NCBI RefSeq assembly: GCF_003855155.1 | Contig: NZ_CP034073.1 | Span: 62,001 to 126,000 of the forward strand | Source of the DNA: Shewanella psychromarinicola | Lineage (GTDB): Bacteria > Pseudomonadota > Gammaproteobacteria > Enterobacterales > Shewanellaceae | DNA length: 64,000 bases | Direction of reading: 5' to 3' | In this document: positions 56,615 to 64,000 of the stretch, piece by piece | Numbering within the stretch: position 1 is the first letter of the stretch | How the letters are laid out: every line of letters begins with the position of its first letter | Translations under genes and position numbers: made by a program | Notes under the pieces: generated by a model | What the model was told of the DNA's origin: nothing | Database searches by the model: none | Seen by the model: the letters and a program-made list of their open reading frames with translations, nothing else

Positions 56615-57154
56615 TTAATACTGGCTCAGTAACTCTTGTTTAATCAGTTTCAGCAGAAAGGTTTCTCGTTCAATCGATAAGCCTTTTTTGCTACTGTTGG
56701 CGATAGTCTCAAGGTTGTGCTCAATCGCTTCATCAATATCAATCCATACTGGCATCATGCCGTTATTAATTTCGTGAGCTTCAAATTGGGTCTCAGCCAG
56801 TTGATTGTCGATATCACAAGTGAAGCAATAAGACAGCATATTAACCGACGTATGGCCATCTCGCAGCCAGGGACGATATTCTTCATACAAACCAAACGCA
56901 TTAATATTGCGAATGTCTTGGGCGCCCGTTTCTTCTTGTAACTCGCGAATAAGCCCTTGCTCTATATCCTCACCCGCATCAACCCCACCACCAGGCAATG
57001 AATAGTCATGATAACGTTGTGTATATAACATCAGTATCTGGTTTTCACGCACCACAATGGCACGAGTAGCAAGCCGCGTTAGCATCGTTTGTTGATTCGC
57101 CGTAATAAAGTCTTCAGGGGTGTCGATATGATAACGAGTGGTTAAATGGCGCAT
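56615..57154 (-). CDS. NUDIX hydrolase
   Basis: 179 residues from the ATG at 57154 (MRHLTTRYHIDTP); the frame is open for 17 more codons upstream but these look non-coding. The Nudix box is GGGVDAGEDIEQGLIRELQEETGA (G-x5-E-x7-R-E-x-x-E-E-x-G), all metal ligands present. Such enzymes hydrolyse nucleoside diphosphate linked compounds; the substrate is unknown. Single gene, convergent with proC. Confidence 0.88.
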   Translation of the reverse strand: MRHLTTRYHIDTPEDFITANQQTMLTRLATRAIVVRENQILMLYTQRYHDYSLPGGGVDAGEDIEQGLIRELQEETGAQDIRNINAFGLYEEYRPWLRDGHTSVNMLSYCFTCDIDNQLAETQFEAHEINNGMMPVWIDIDEAIEHNLETIANSSKKGLSIERETFLLKLIKQELLSQY

Positions 57155-57205
57155 TATATGGGGCTCATCACAATAAAAAACGCATGATACGTTGCCAAAC
57201 CACAT

Positions 57206-57703
57206 GCTTCAAGTTTACCGTATCGGTTAAATCAATATGAATTTGTGAGCATAAATAAGTCTCTACAATGGCGAGATGGGTTGAAGCAGAAACCATGAGT
57301 TTTGCCGCTGAGTGATATCGCGCTATCGGTGACGCTAAATATCAGCAATAGGATGACAACATTTGGCAATACTCATGGATGCCCATTGTTGGCCATATTG
57401 TCGACCATCAATATGGTTTTGGATTAGGCTTTTAACCAAAAAAACAACAGATAGATGACCCAAAAAGTCCTATCAGTATAACTAACATACTATGGGTGCC
57501 GGTTTTGACATTCAGATGCTCATTCAAGCAAAACCATGAAACGATCATAACCCTGTCATGCCATAATCATGTAATAATCGTATATTTAGGCGGTTATTTT
57601 CAATATTTTATCTATTATTAAAAATCAACGAGTAATGGCTTGAATGATATTGTTATCGAGTTTACAAAATTAGTGTTCGCTTAATTCTCCATGGAAGTTG
57701 CTT
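57206..57703. other. Gap with a decayed coding fragment
   Basis: 498 bp. A plus-strand fragment (57276-57435) reads WVEAETMSFAAE, stop, YRAIGDAKYQQ, stop, then DDNIWQYSWMPIVGHIVDHQ and a short end. Coding-like but interrupted. Nothing else is seen. Confidence 0.4.
57276..57435 (+). pseudogene. Decayed fragment of an unknown gene
   Basis: A single frame with two in-frame stops; the last piece ends YGFGLGF and TAA. It reads like real protein but the family is not recognised. The ATG of the first piece (57296) has no clear ribosome site. Confidence 0.3.
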
Positions 57704-58891
57704 ATGATTAGATTTTGGTACAAACAATTCCCTCAATATCCGCCTGATCATTCCGATTACTGGCGCATTCGCTTAATCGAGCATTCATTACTCATTACCA
57801 CGAGTTACTTTCTCATTCTTACCCTGATCAACCTGTTCTATTTTGAAGGTTATCAATATGCCTTACTCGATGGTTTCGGTTTATTAACCTCATTGGGTAT
57901 TTACTCCCGCTTTCGCAAAACGGGACATGTTAAAATAACATCATGGGCTGTCACCATCATGGTAGCCAGTTTAATCATGCTGTTTGTGATCTCGACTAAG
58001 GGTCACTCCCACTCATTATTTTGGGCAACGCTCATTCCACCTTTTTCGTTTTTTCTTATTGGTCGAAAATGGGGAACGTTTATTTCATGCCTCACATTTA
58101 GCGTATGTGCCTTATTAGTTTACCTGCAAACTCAAAACCCTCAGCCAGTGACCTTTGGAACAGGATCTTTATTTAACGTTATTGAGGTGTGTATTGCGCA
58201 AATTTTATTATTGCGATATTACGAAAAAACCCGTTTTTCAGCCTATAAAAAGCTCGCGCTACGCAATATAGAAATCCAAAAAATGGCTGAAACAGATAAA
58301 CTCACCGGACTTTATAACCGTGAAAAGCTCGATGTAGTACTCGATAAACTGCTTACCATCCCTGCCGCAAATACCGACACAGTACATCCACCGCGGAGCG
58401 CAGAGGGTAAAACACCGTTGTCACCTGTAGCACACTCATCCGTTATCGATAACGTCACATATAGCAATACCATTCCCCCATTACTCAAGCCGTCATCGTC
58501 TCTTCAATACCCTATCTCGGTTGCCATTATCGATATAGATCATTTTAAGCGAATTAATGACAATCACGGTCATCTTGTGGGTGACCACGTATTGTATGAA
58601 CTCGCACAATTACTACAAAGCCAAATGCGTAATGACGACCTATTAGTCCGTTGGGGTGGTGAAGAGTTTGTGGTGGTATTACCTAACACAACATCGACCG
58701 ATGCCATCGAATTAACCGAAAGGTTACGCCGCTATATTGCTACACAGAACATTCAAGGTATGGCGCTTACTATCAGTGTAGGTGTAGCCCAATATACTAT
58801 TAAAGACAGTGCCTACAGCCTGTTGGGTCGTGCAGACAAAGCCTTATATCTGGCAAAAGCACAAGGACGAAACCGCGTTGCAGTCGCCTAA
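57704..58891 (+). CDS. Membrane diguanylate cyclase (GGDEF)
   Basis: 395 residues from the ATG at 57704, with GGAAG 6 nt before it; the TTG at 57698 is an alternative. The first 190 residues hold about six membrane helices. The GGDEF domain begins at DKLTGLYNREKL, has DIDHFKRINDNHGHLVGD, the active motif GGEEF and the inhibitory RxxD site (RNDD, five residues before). So it should make cyclic-di-GMP and be product-inhibited. A Pro/Ser-rich insert of about 50 residues (NTDTVHPPRSAEGK ... PPLLKPSSSLQ) lies inside the domain after its first helix and is unusual. Confidence 0.88.
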   Translation: MIRFWYKQFPQYPPDHSDYWRIRLIEHSLLITTSYFLILTLINLFYFEGYQYALLDGFGLLTSLGIYSRFRKTGHVKITSWAVTIMVASLIMLFVISTKGHSHSLFWATLIPPFSFFLIGRKWGTFISCLTFSVCALLVYLQTQNPQPVTFGTGSLFNVIEVCIAQILLLRYYEKTRFSAYKKLALRNIEIQKMAETDKLTGLYNREKLDVVLDKLLTIPAANTDTVHPPRSAEGKTPLSPVAHSSVIDNVTYSNTIPPLLKPSSSLQYPISVAIIDIDHFKRINDNHGHLVGDHVLYELAQLLQSQMRNDDLLVRWGGEEFVVVLPNTTSTDAIELTERLRRYIATQNIQGMALTISVGVAQYTIKDSAYSLLGRADKALYLAKAQGRNRVAVA

Positions 58892-58892
58892 A

Positions 58893-58927
58893 AAAAGCCA
58901 CAGTAGAATCTAATATCTTACTGTGGC
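58893..58927. terminator. Bidirectional terminator between convergent genes
   Basis: gccacagta ... tactgtggc stem of about 9 bp with a loop of about 13 nt, between the cyclase and the symporter gene. The flanking T-run is short, so efficiency is uncertain. Confidence 0.65.
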
Positions 58928-58956
58928 ATACCATCTGCTTGGCTTTATCGCCAAGC

Positions 58957-60186
58957 CTACTCAAGGCGTTCGTTGTCAGGTGTCAAGCGAGCATAATGTT
59001 TACCATTGATGCGCTCAATAATTTGGGTTGCAGTTAAGTCATGCACCACATTAATCACCGTTGAAGCCGCATCTGTAATGGCCCCAATCACCACTAAAAT
59101 AGGAATAACCTCCATGGGTAATCCTAAGGTCGTGACAATAAATATTTCACCTAGAAATGCCCCGCCTGGCACCCCACCAATGACAAACGCTGATAATACT
59201 GAAATCAAAATCGTCAACATAAACACATCGGTAGTGAAATCGAGTCCTAATAAAGAATAAATAAACACGATTTTTAATGCCGTAATCGCAGCTGCGCCGC
59301 CCTTATTAAGATTGACTAATAATGGCAAGCTAATCTCTGCAATTTGTTCGTTCAACCCCATCTTAGCGGCACTGCGAATGGTAACGGGTAAGGTTGCTAA
59401 CGATGAACTGGTACCTAATGCGGTCACGGCTGGTTCAAGCATATGTTGCCAGAATCGTCTCACGCCTTGCACACCACCACCAATCCACGCATATAACGTC
59501 GATCCTAGTGTAAGGTAAAGCGCCATTGCCACAAAAAATAGTCCGACAGCTCGAGCAAATGTGCCCATCAGTTCAGTGTCTTGACTGGCCATCGTCGCGG
59601 CAAAATATGCCCCAAGACCAATAGGCGCGGCATGCATTAATATCGAAATGACTTTCATAATCACGGTATTGACACTGTCTAGCATGCGCCCGACTCTCAC
59701 GCCATCTTCACCAGATTGGCCAATCGCAACACCGCCAATAACCGACATAATAATCAGCGCTAAAATGTTTGATTTAGATAACAGCCCGACAAAATCATTG
59801 GTGGTTAATAAGCTGACAAAATCCATACTACCTGATGCCGCATCGACAGTATTAGCTAGATCGAGTGTTACTCCTTGTGCAGGATCGTAAGCTAATGCCA
59901 GCAACACCACACCGACAGAGGGGATGATCGCCATCACAATCGACACCGCCATAATCGATACCAGTATGGCGCCTAATTTCTTTAAATCGGTCATGTGGGC
60001 AATGGACGACATTACACTCACCGCGACCAGAGGCACAATAATCATAAACAAAAGATTCAGAAATATTTGCCCTATCGGTTTGAGCTTTATGGCCAGTTCT
60101 GGCACTAACCCACCCAATAGCCCACCAAGCAACAAAGCACTGAGCAATATAATTGACGAACGATAAGCACGTAGGCTTTTGAACAT
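58957..60186 (-). CDS. Dicarboxylate/amino acid:cation symporter (DAACS family)
   Basis: 409 residues from the ATG at 60186, which has an AGGA site 8 nt before it. GltP/DctA-type fold: FLNLLFMIIVPLVAVSVMSSI, LGTSSSLATLP (hairpin 1 Ser-rich tip), and a hairpin-2 region with VIGGVPGGAFLGEIFIV and ITDAASTVINVVHDL. The helix-7 motif, N-M-D-G-T in most members, reads NLNKGGAA, so cation or substrate handling may differ. It imports a dicarboxylate or acidic amino acid with sodium or protons; exact substrate unknown. Confidence 0.85.
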   Translation of the reverse strand: MFKSLRAYRSSIILLSALLLGGLLGGLVPELAIKLKPIGQIFLNLLFMIIVPLVAVSVMSSIAHMTDLKKLGAILVSIMAVSIVMAIIPSVGVVLLALAYDPAQGVTLDLANTVDAASGSMDFVSLLTTNDFVGLLSKSNILALIIMSVIGGVAIGQSGEDGVRVGRMLDSVNTVIMKVISILMHAAPIGLGAYFAATMASQDTELMGTFARAVGLFFVAMALYLTLGSTLYAWIGGGVQGVRRFWQHMLEPAVTALGTSSSLATLPVTIRSAAKMGLNEQIAEISLPLLVNLNKGGAAAITALKIVFIYSLLGLDFTTDVFMLTILISVLSAFVIGGVPGGAFLGEIFIVTTLGLPMEVIPILVVIGAITDAASTVINVVHDLTATQIIERINGKHYARLTPDNERLE

Positions 60187-60204
60187 AATGGATCCTAAGG
60201 ACAA

Positions 60205-60935
60205 TTAAACAAAACAACAAATGGTCAGCAGACTTGACCCAATGAACGCTTGAGGCATTAACAATCCACAGGGTAATGTCGAAAGTAAAGTAAACTTATC
60301 ATGCAGTTAACCTGTATTATTGCCGACAAATGTAACATCTCTATATTAACGTTAATGCTAAAATATGGCACAAAACCAATACGATACCAACTACAACGGT
60401 ATTTTAGCAATGGTTAATATTACGTGTGCCACTCAGCACCTTATAAGCTTGTTAATTCAAGGCTTATCCATACACTTTTTTGTTGTACCTACTCAGGATA
60501 ATGTTGTTAGTGTGAATGGGGATTAACTATTTAACAGCGTTTGAATTGCAATCATTAACGCTTCAGGGCACAGACAAAAATCTGCTTGGCCAACGGACTG
60601 CGATGATCATTAACACCACATCCAAACACAGATATAGCTCGTAATAGTGCAAGATGCCAGTCAAGCACCACACAGTGGTGTATCAATAGGTGCGATGTTG
60701 AGTCAGCGCGATATAAATAAGCTAGCTATTAAATCAGTGCCTTATGAAAAAAATGTCCCATAGAATCAACATATTATGCAATAATGTCTTTGTTAAGTCA
60801 GAGTAGATCATCGATGTGATGTGCAATACCACTGTTGTCAGCGGTTTTTAGGCAGTATATCAGAGGAATAAAATAGCGGTCGTCATATACAACGACTCAG
60901 GGAGCTTGCTCACTGGCAAGCTTCCCAAAGCGGTA
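60205..60935. other. Gap without recognised genes
   Basis: 731 bp, AT-rich, between the symporter and the J-domain operon. No gene, repeat or hairpin of note was recognised. Confidence 0.5.
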
Positions 60936-61829
60936 CTACATGACGATATAGATTGGCCAACCAAGAAGACCAATTAAGCCTTCCTTGTATTCAAATCGCT
61001 CTAATCGTTCAGGAGAGGCATTTTGAGCCGCCAATTCTTGATAACTACGAGAGAAATTAAGAGTGCGTAACAGCGCAGAATTAAAGTTCTTACCTAGATC
61101 CAGACGGATAGCAGCAGCAAGTTCATTAGGTAATTCAGCAAACGCCGCTTTGGTTTGATGCTCGATAAATTCGAGGCTAAACCATTGCGGCTGAAGTTCT
61201 ACACGAGTCATACGTCGTTTAAGATCTGGGCGCACTTTTTTACCATCGAAAAATATCCGATACAACACAGCTTCAGCCAAGGTACTTTCTAGGTTGATAT
61301 AATCCATTGGATCAAAAGTGCCAGCAATGTAAAACTGCGCCAACAAGGCATTAATCGATTGTTGGCGATTATGCTCAGTTAAGGCTTGTTGGTAATAAAC
61401 CCAACCTTGCCATTCATCACAATCGGGAGGGCTCGATACTTGATCAAGCAAAATTTTATCCACGTTGCCATAAATCGATTTACCATGAAGCCGGTATTGG
61501 CTGACTTTAGTCAGCATGCCCCAGCCCTTCTGGAATGACTTAACCACGCCGTCATCATTGAGCAGCAAGGCTATAGCATTAGCATGATTTTGGTCCGATA
61601 ACGCCATCAAGCCAATGCTGACAATACCAATCACATCCTGCGCTGCTTCTTCAAGCAAATGCATTTTATACTTGTTATAGAACTTATCAGCGAACTTAAG
61701 GCTCATCAAAATGGCTTTGGCTTTGATCTGTCCCAGCTGCTCATTACTGAGCAAGCCCTCGGTTAGGCCATAAGCCAACACCCGACTCAGATAGGGACCC
61801 TGATTTTCGTCACGTATTACCAATTGCAT
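60936..61829 (-). CDS. Hypothetical protein, last gene of the J-domain operon
   Basis: 297 residues, family not recognised. Soluble, helical, no signal peptide or membrane helix; the end is GLLGWPIYIVM. It starts 11 bp after the preceding gene. As it is conserved in frame and tightly placed, it probably acts with the J-domain protein, but there is no evidence of what it does. Confidence 0.6.
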   Translation of the reverse strand: MQLVIRDENQGPYLSRVLAYGLTEGLLSNEQLGQIKAKAILMSLKFADKFYNKYKMHLLEEAAQDVIGIVSIGLMALSDQNHANAIALLLNDDGVVKSFQKGWGMLTKVSQYRLHGKSIYGNVDKILLDQVSSPPDCDEWQGWVYYQQALTEHNRQQSINALLAQFYIAGTFDPMDYINLESTLAEAVLYRIFFDGKKVRPDLKRRMTRVELQPQWFSLEFIEHQTKAAFAELPNELAAAIRLDLGKNFNSALLRTLNFSRSYQELAAQNASPERLERFEYKEGLIGLLGWPIYIVM

Positions 61830-61840
61830 TTGCAGAACCC

Positions 61841-62596
61841 TTAATCAAGAAAGCTAAACATGTCATCAACTTCAGCATACTCGTCGGTGACTTGGTTCTT
61901 TTCTTTCGCCTGGATCACTAATTCGCTAGCAAACTGACTGATAATTAACTGCCAGTCAGAGCCGGTGTTGCGCAGCATATTCTTAATCGACTTCTCAACA
62001 TTAGGCGCCCTTTCGCGGATCAACGCCAATAGACTACGAGGATCATCAATGCTGAGACTGTGAGCCTCTTCATCGGCTTGCCAATCAGAGTAACCCACCG
62101 TTTCTTCATCCGCTTCATCATCATAAGTGTCGTTGCTCTCATCGTCATCGCCACTGGTTCCGCCTAAGATAAGCTCGATAAAAGGAATAGAGAGATAAAA
62201 CAGTGCAGCGGGATCTTCAGCTAAACACTCTAATATGGCAGTTTGTTTCTCTTCGCTGTCCTGAATTCGGATAAGATAAGTCATAAAATCAAAAGTATGA
62301 TGCATTAACTCTTCGGCATTACTTTTGATTTTCTCTTCCCAGTAAAGCGGCTGCTGGCAGACGATGTCACGGATCTGTTCTGGGGTCATTAACTCAGACA
62401 TAATCGATGGACACGAAATATCATGCTGACTGTTTATTTGTGTCAAGGTGACAATATCCATTTGCTCAATCACTTCGACCAACTGATCATCAGACATTGA
62501 CGTCGCGATCAACTCAAATCTCTTGCTTGCCTGTTTCGGCTCAACATTCGCCAGTTCTTGTATTTCCGCGGCTGTTATTTCAATGAGACTGTTCAT
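61841..62596 (-). CDS. Hypothetical acidic protein, third gene of the J-domain operon
   Basis: 251 residues, family not recognised. Helical and soluble, with an acidic low-complexity segment (GGTSGDDDESNDTYDDEADE at about 150-170) splitting two helical halves. It overlaps the previous gene by 4 bp (ATGA), so they are co-translated. Possibly a client or partner of the J-domain protein (inference). Confidence 0.6.
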   Translation of the reverse strand: MNSLIEITAAEIQELANVEPKQASKRFELIATSMSDDQLVEVIEQMDIVTLTQINSQHDISCPSIMSELMTPEQIRDIVCQQPLYWEEKIKSNAEELMHHTFDFMTYLIRIQDSEEKQTAILECLAEDPAALFYLSIPFIELILGGTSGDDDESNDTYDDEADEETVGYSDWQADEEAHSLSIDDPRSLLALIRERAPNVEKSIKNMLRNTGSDWQLIISQFASELVIQAKEKNQVTDEYAEVDDMFSFLD

Positions 62597-63135
62597 TCGA
62601 TTTCCTCATCATATTGGTCATAATAACCTTCTTCATCGCTATCATAATCAGTGTCGTAATCGTCGTTATCATCACGCTCGTGCTCATGGACACCATCATG
62701 CTCATTGGAATCATCATCCGCAGCCGTTTGCTTCGGCTCAGATTGTCCCTGAGTCTCTAACAAATACACCACGGCACAACTTTCAATTAACAGATCTTCG
62801 CTGTATTTACGTACCGCGAGCGCCAAAGGCAGATCGGCGTTGTTAAACGCGATCGTGGTTTTAAATTCATCCCAACTAGGATGAATATTCAAGCTAATCC
62901 AGTGTGCCCATTGGCGCTTTGATTCAGCAGAGAACTTGACCCTGTCATAAAGCGCAACGGGTAAATACTCAGGGACTGAATCTAGCATCCCAGGATCGGC
63001 CAACAATATCTCTCTGATTTGGCTAGTAAATCGTGCCAGCGCATTTGGCGTATCAGGGTCGTTGTAAGATTCTATATTGTCATTGGCATTATTTTTTAGC
63101 TCATTAATGCGTGAGATATTAAGATGTTTAGCCAT
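62593..63135 (-). CDS. Hypothetical protein with acidic tail, second gene of the J-domain operon
   Basis: 180 residues from MAKHLNISRINELKN; the longer frame from 63198 overlaps the J-domain gene and is not preferred. Family not recognised. Residues 30-130 are a helical domain (LARFTSQIREILLADPGMLD); the last 45 residues are extremely acidic with many Asp and Tyr (DDNDDYDTDYDSDEEGYYDQ). It starts 8 bp after the J-domain gene. Confidence 0.6.
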   Translation of the reverse strand: MAKHLNISRINELKNNANDNIESYNDPDTPNALARFTSQIREILLADPGMLDSVPEYLPVALYDRVKFSAESKRQWAHWISLNIHPSWDEFKTTIAFNNADLPLALAVRKYSEDLLIESCAVVYLLETQGQSEPKQTAADDDSNEHDGVHEHERDDNDDYDTDYDSDEEGYYDQYDEEIE

Positions 63136-63142
63136 GGGATAC

Positions 63143-63427
63143 TCAGGAATAATATTCGTCCCACAACTCCCGCATTGCGGCAGTGGGATCAGTGACAATC
63201 ACGTTGTTAAAATCATTGATAAAAGCATTTCTCAGCTTTTTATCTGATAGCACTTCGTAAGCTTTTTTGACTCGTTGGAGCTGAATTGATGCTTGCTGTT
63301 TTTCATCGTCAGACGCCCCAAGTAATTTGTCAGGATGATACTTGTTCGATAAACGTTTATAGGCTTTTTTTATGTCATCTTCTTTGGCATTGGGTCTGAC
63401 TCCCAGTACACTAAAGTGGTTAATCAT
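63143..63427 (-). CDS. J-domain (DnaJ-like) protein
   Basis: 94 residues, almost wholly a J-domain: FSVLGVRPNAKEDDIKKAYKRLSNKYHPDKL contains the HPD motif required to stimulate Hsp70 ATPase, and VKKAYEVLSDKKLRNAF is helix IV. It has no Gly/Phe or zinc-finger region, so it is a type III J-protein that must gain clients through partners. The three downstream genes are candidates. First gene of the operon. Confidence 0.85.
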   Translation of the reverse strand: MINHFSVLGVRPNAKEDDIKKAYKRLSNKYHPDKLLGASDDEKQQASIQLQRVKKAYEVLSDKKLRNAFINDFNNVIVTDPTAAMRELWDEYYS

Positions 63428-63728
63428 AGTTATTCCTGCAGGCGATGGGGCAGTGATTGCGAGATAAAAAAGTCTGTAAATAAATAATTTTTTAGCCCGC
63501 TATTATATCAACATTCACAGGCTTGCAGCAAACATAAACCAAGGTTAAGTTTCAACTATTTGAGCGACCCACAATCACAAAAAGACTTACCATTACCTTG
63601 TGCTAACTCCAACCATGCTGATATCCCCCCTAAGCTTGATGATGTTTGAGCTAAAAAACGTCATCCGCTCTACGTTTGCTAACGGGGCACAGCAATAAAC
63701 TGAAGTCGAGGGCCGCTATTGACACAAG
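63428..63728. other. Gap without recognised genes
   Basis: 301 bp between the J-domain operon and the LysR end; it should hold the operon promoter. Nothing else recognised. Confidence 0.5.
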
Positions 63729-64000
63729 TTAACGAATATCAATCAAACTTACAAACTCGCGCATCGCAGGCGACACACTGTATTTACGGGTAATAAACAC
63801 GGTATGCCCAGATTGAATACCTTGCAGTGGCCGATAACCTGATAAGGACAATATGTGCGGAATACATCGAGGCCAGAAGTCTTGAACTTCATATAAAGAC
63901 CGTATATATGACAGCAATCCTGTCCCTGTTATCGATGAGTGATACCTTGCAATACGGGAGGAGACCATATGTGAATTCGGGTTAAGTATTAACAATACTC
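63729..64000 (-). CDS. LysR-family regulator, C-terminal part (runs off the window)
   Basis: The frame is open to the window edge, so the gene starts beyond it. The visible 90 residues look like the end of a LysR effector domain: HILSLSGYRPLQGIQSGHTV then FITRKYSVSPAMREFVSLI, the usual final strand and helix. The HTH is not in view; function unknown. Confidence 0.6.
   Translation of the reverse strand, partial: VLLILNPNSHMVSSRIARYHSSITGTGLLSYIRSLYEVQDFWPRCIPHILSLSGYRPLQGIQSGHTVFITRKYSVSPAMREFVSLIDIR

Overview
The window looks like chromosome of a marine gammaproteobacterium, most probably a Shewanella of the S. frigidimarina type. This is inferred from the gene set (Mrp antiporter, GlyGly-CTERM surface protein, NapH/YccM-like ferredoxin, photolyase pair, putP-proBA), the moderate-to-low GC, and the many dispersed CTAG-rich and 13-15 bp tandem repeats. 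No database was searched.

Layout. 1-500: 3' end of a DUF2057/YccT-like gene. 1281-12187: sodium/proton module made of an NhaR-type LysR regulator, an Mrp antiporter operon in the order E-F-G-DUF4040-B-C-D followed by a double-domain antiporter subunit, and two tandem-domain universal stress proteins. Tandem repeats of one 15-bp family lie on both sides, and decayed genes (an nhaR remnant and a frameshifted gene) lie at the right edge. 13045-15600: ybaK, a TDT/TehA-type transporter and its divergent LysR regulator.

15785-30287 is an accessory region. Two near-identical 974-bp IS1595-family elements sit at its edges, each with its own 8-bp target duplication. Between them are a GC-rich pair (SagB/ThcOx-type double nitroreductase and SelO pseudokinase, overlapping by 4 bp), an IS3-family remnant, an AT-rich repeat patch, a two-gene cassette of unknown function (signal peptide/coiled-coil/membrane protein plus a HEPN-like small protein), and a convergent four-gene recombinase operon. 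That operon has three tyrosine-recombinase-like genes and a TnpC-like small gene, and recalls Tn554, recombinase-in-trio and Gamma-Mobile-Trio elements. Its third recombinase is cut by an in-frame TAA. The two-gene cassette is the best candidate here for an undescribed, possibly defensive, system.

30395-35046: a secreted GlyGly-CTERM protein with Asp-box repeats, transcribed away from a sigma-54 activator, with a good -24/-12 promoter between them. 35381-38695: light-dependent DNA repair operon (photolyase, DUF2256, FeS-BCP type photolyase-related protein). 38967-50735: alpha/beta hydrolase, M14 peptidase, YccM-like ferredoxin, CstA-family transporter, penicillin-amidase/AHL-acylase lipoprotein, VF530-type protein, and acuI with its TetR repressor (matching operators in front of both). 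51565-56527: proline supply locus (a small membrane protein, putP, proB, proA, then a terminator and a proC without a standard start codon). 56615-64000: NUDIX hydrolase, diguanylate cyclase, DAACS symporter, a four-gene operon headed by a J-domain protein, and the 3' end of a LysR gene.
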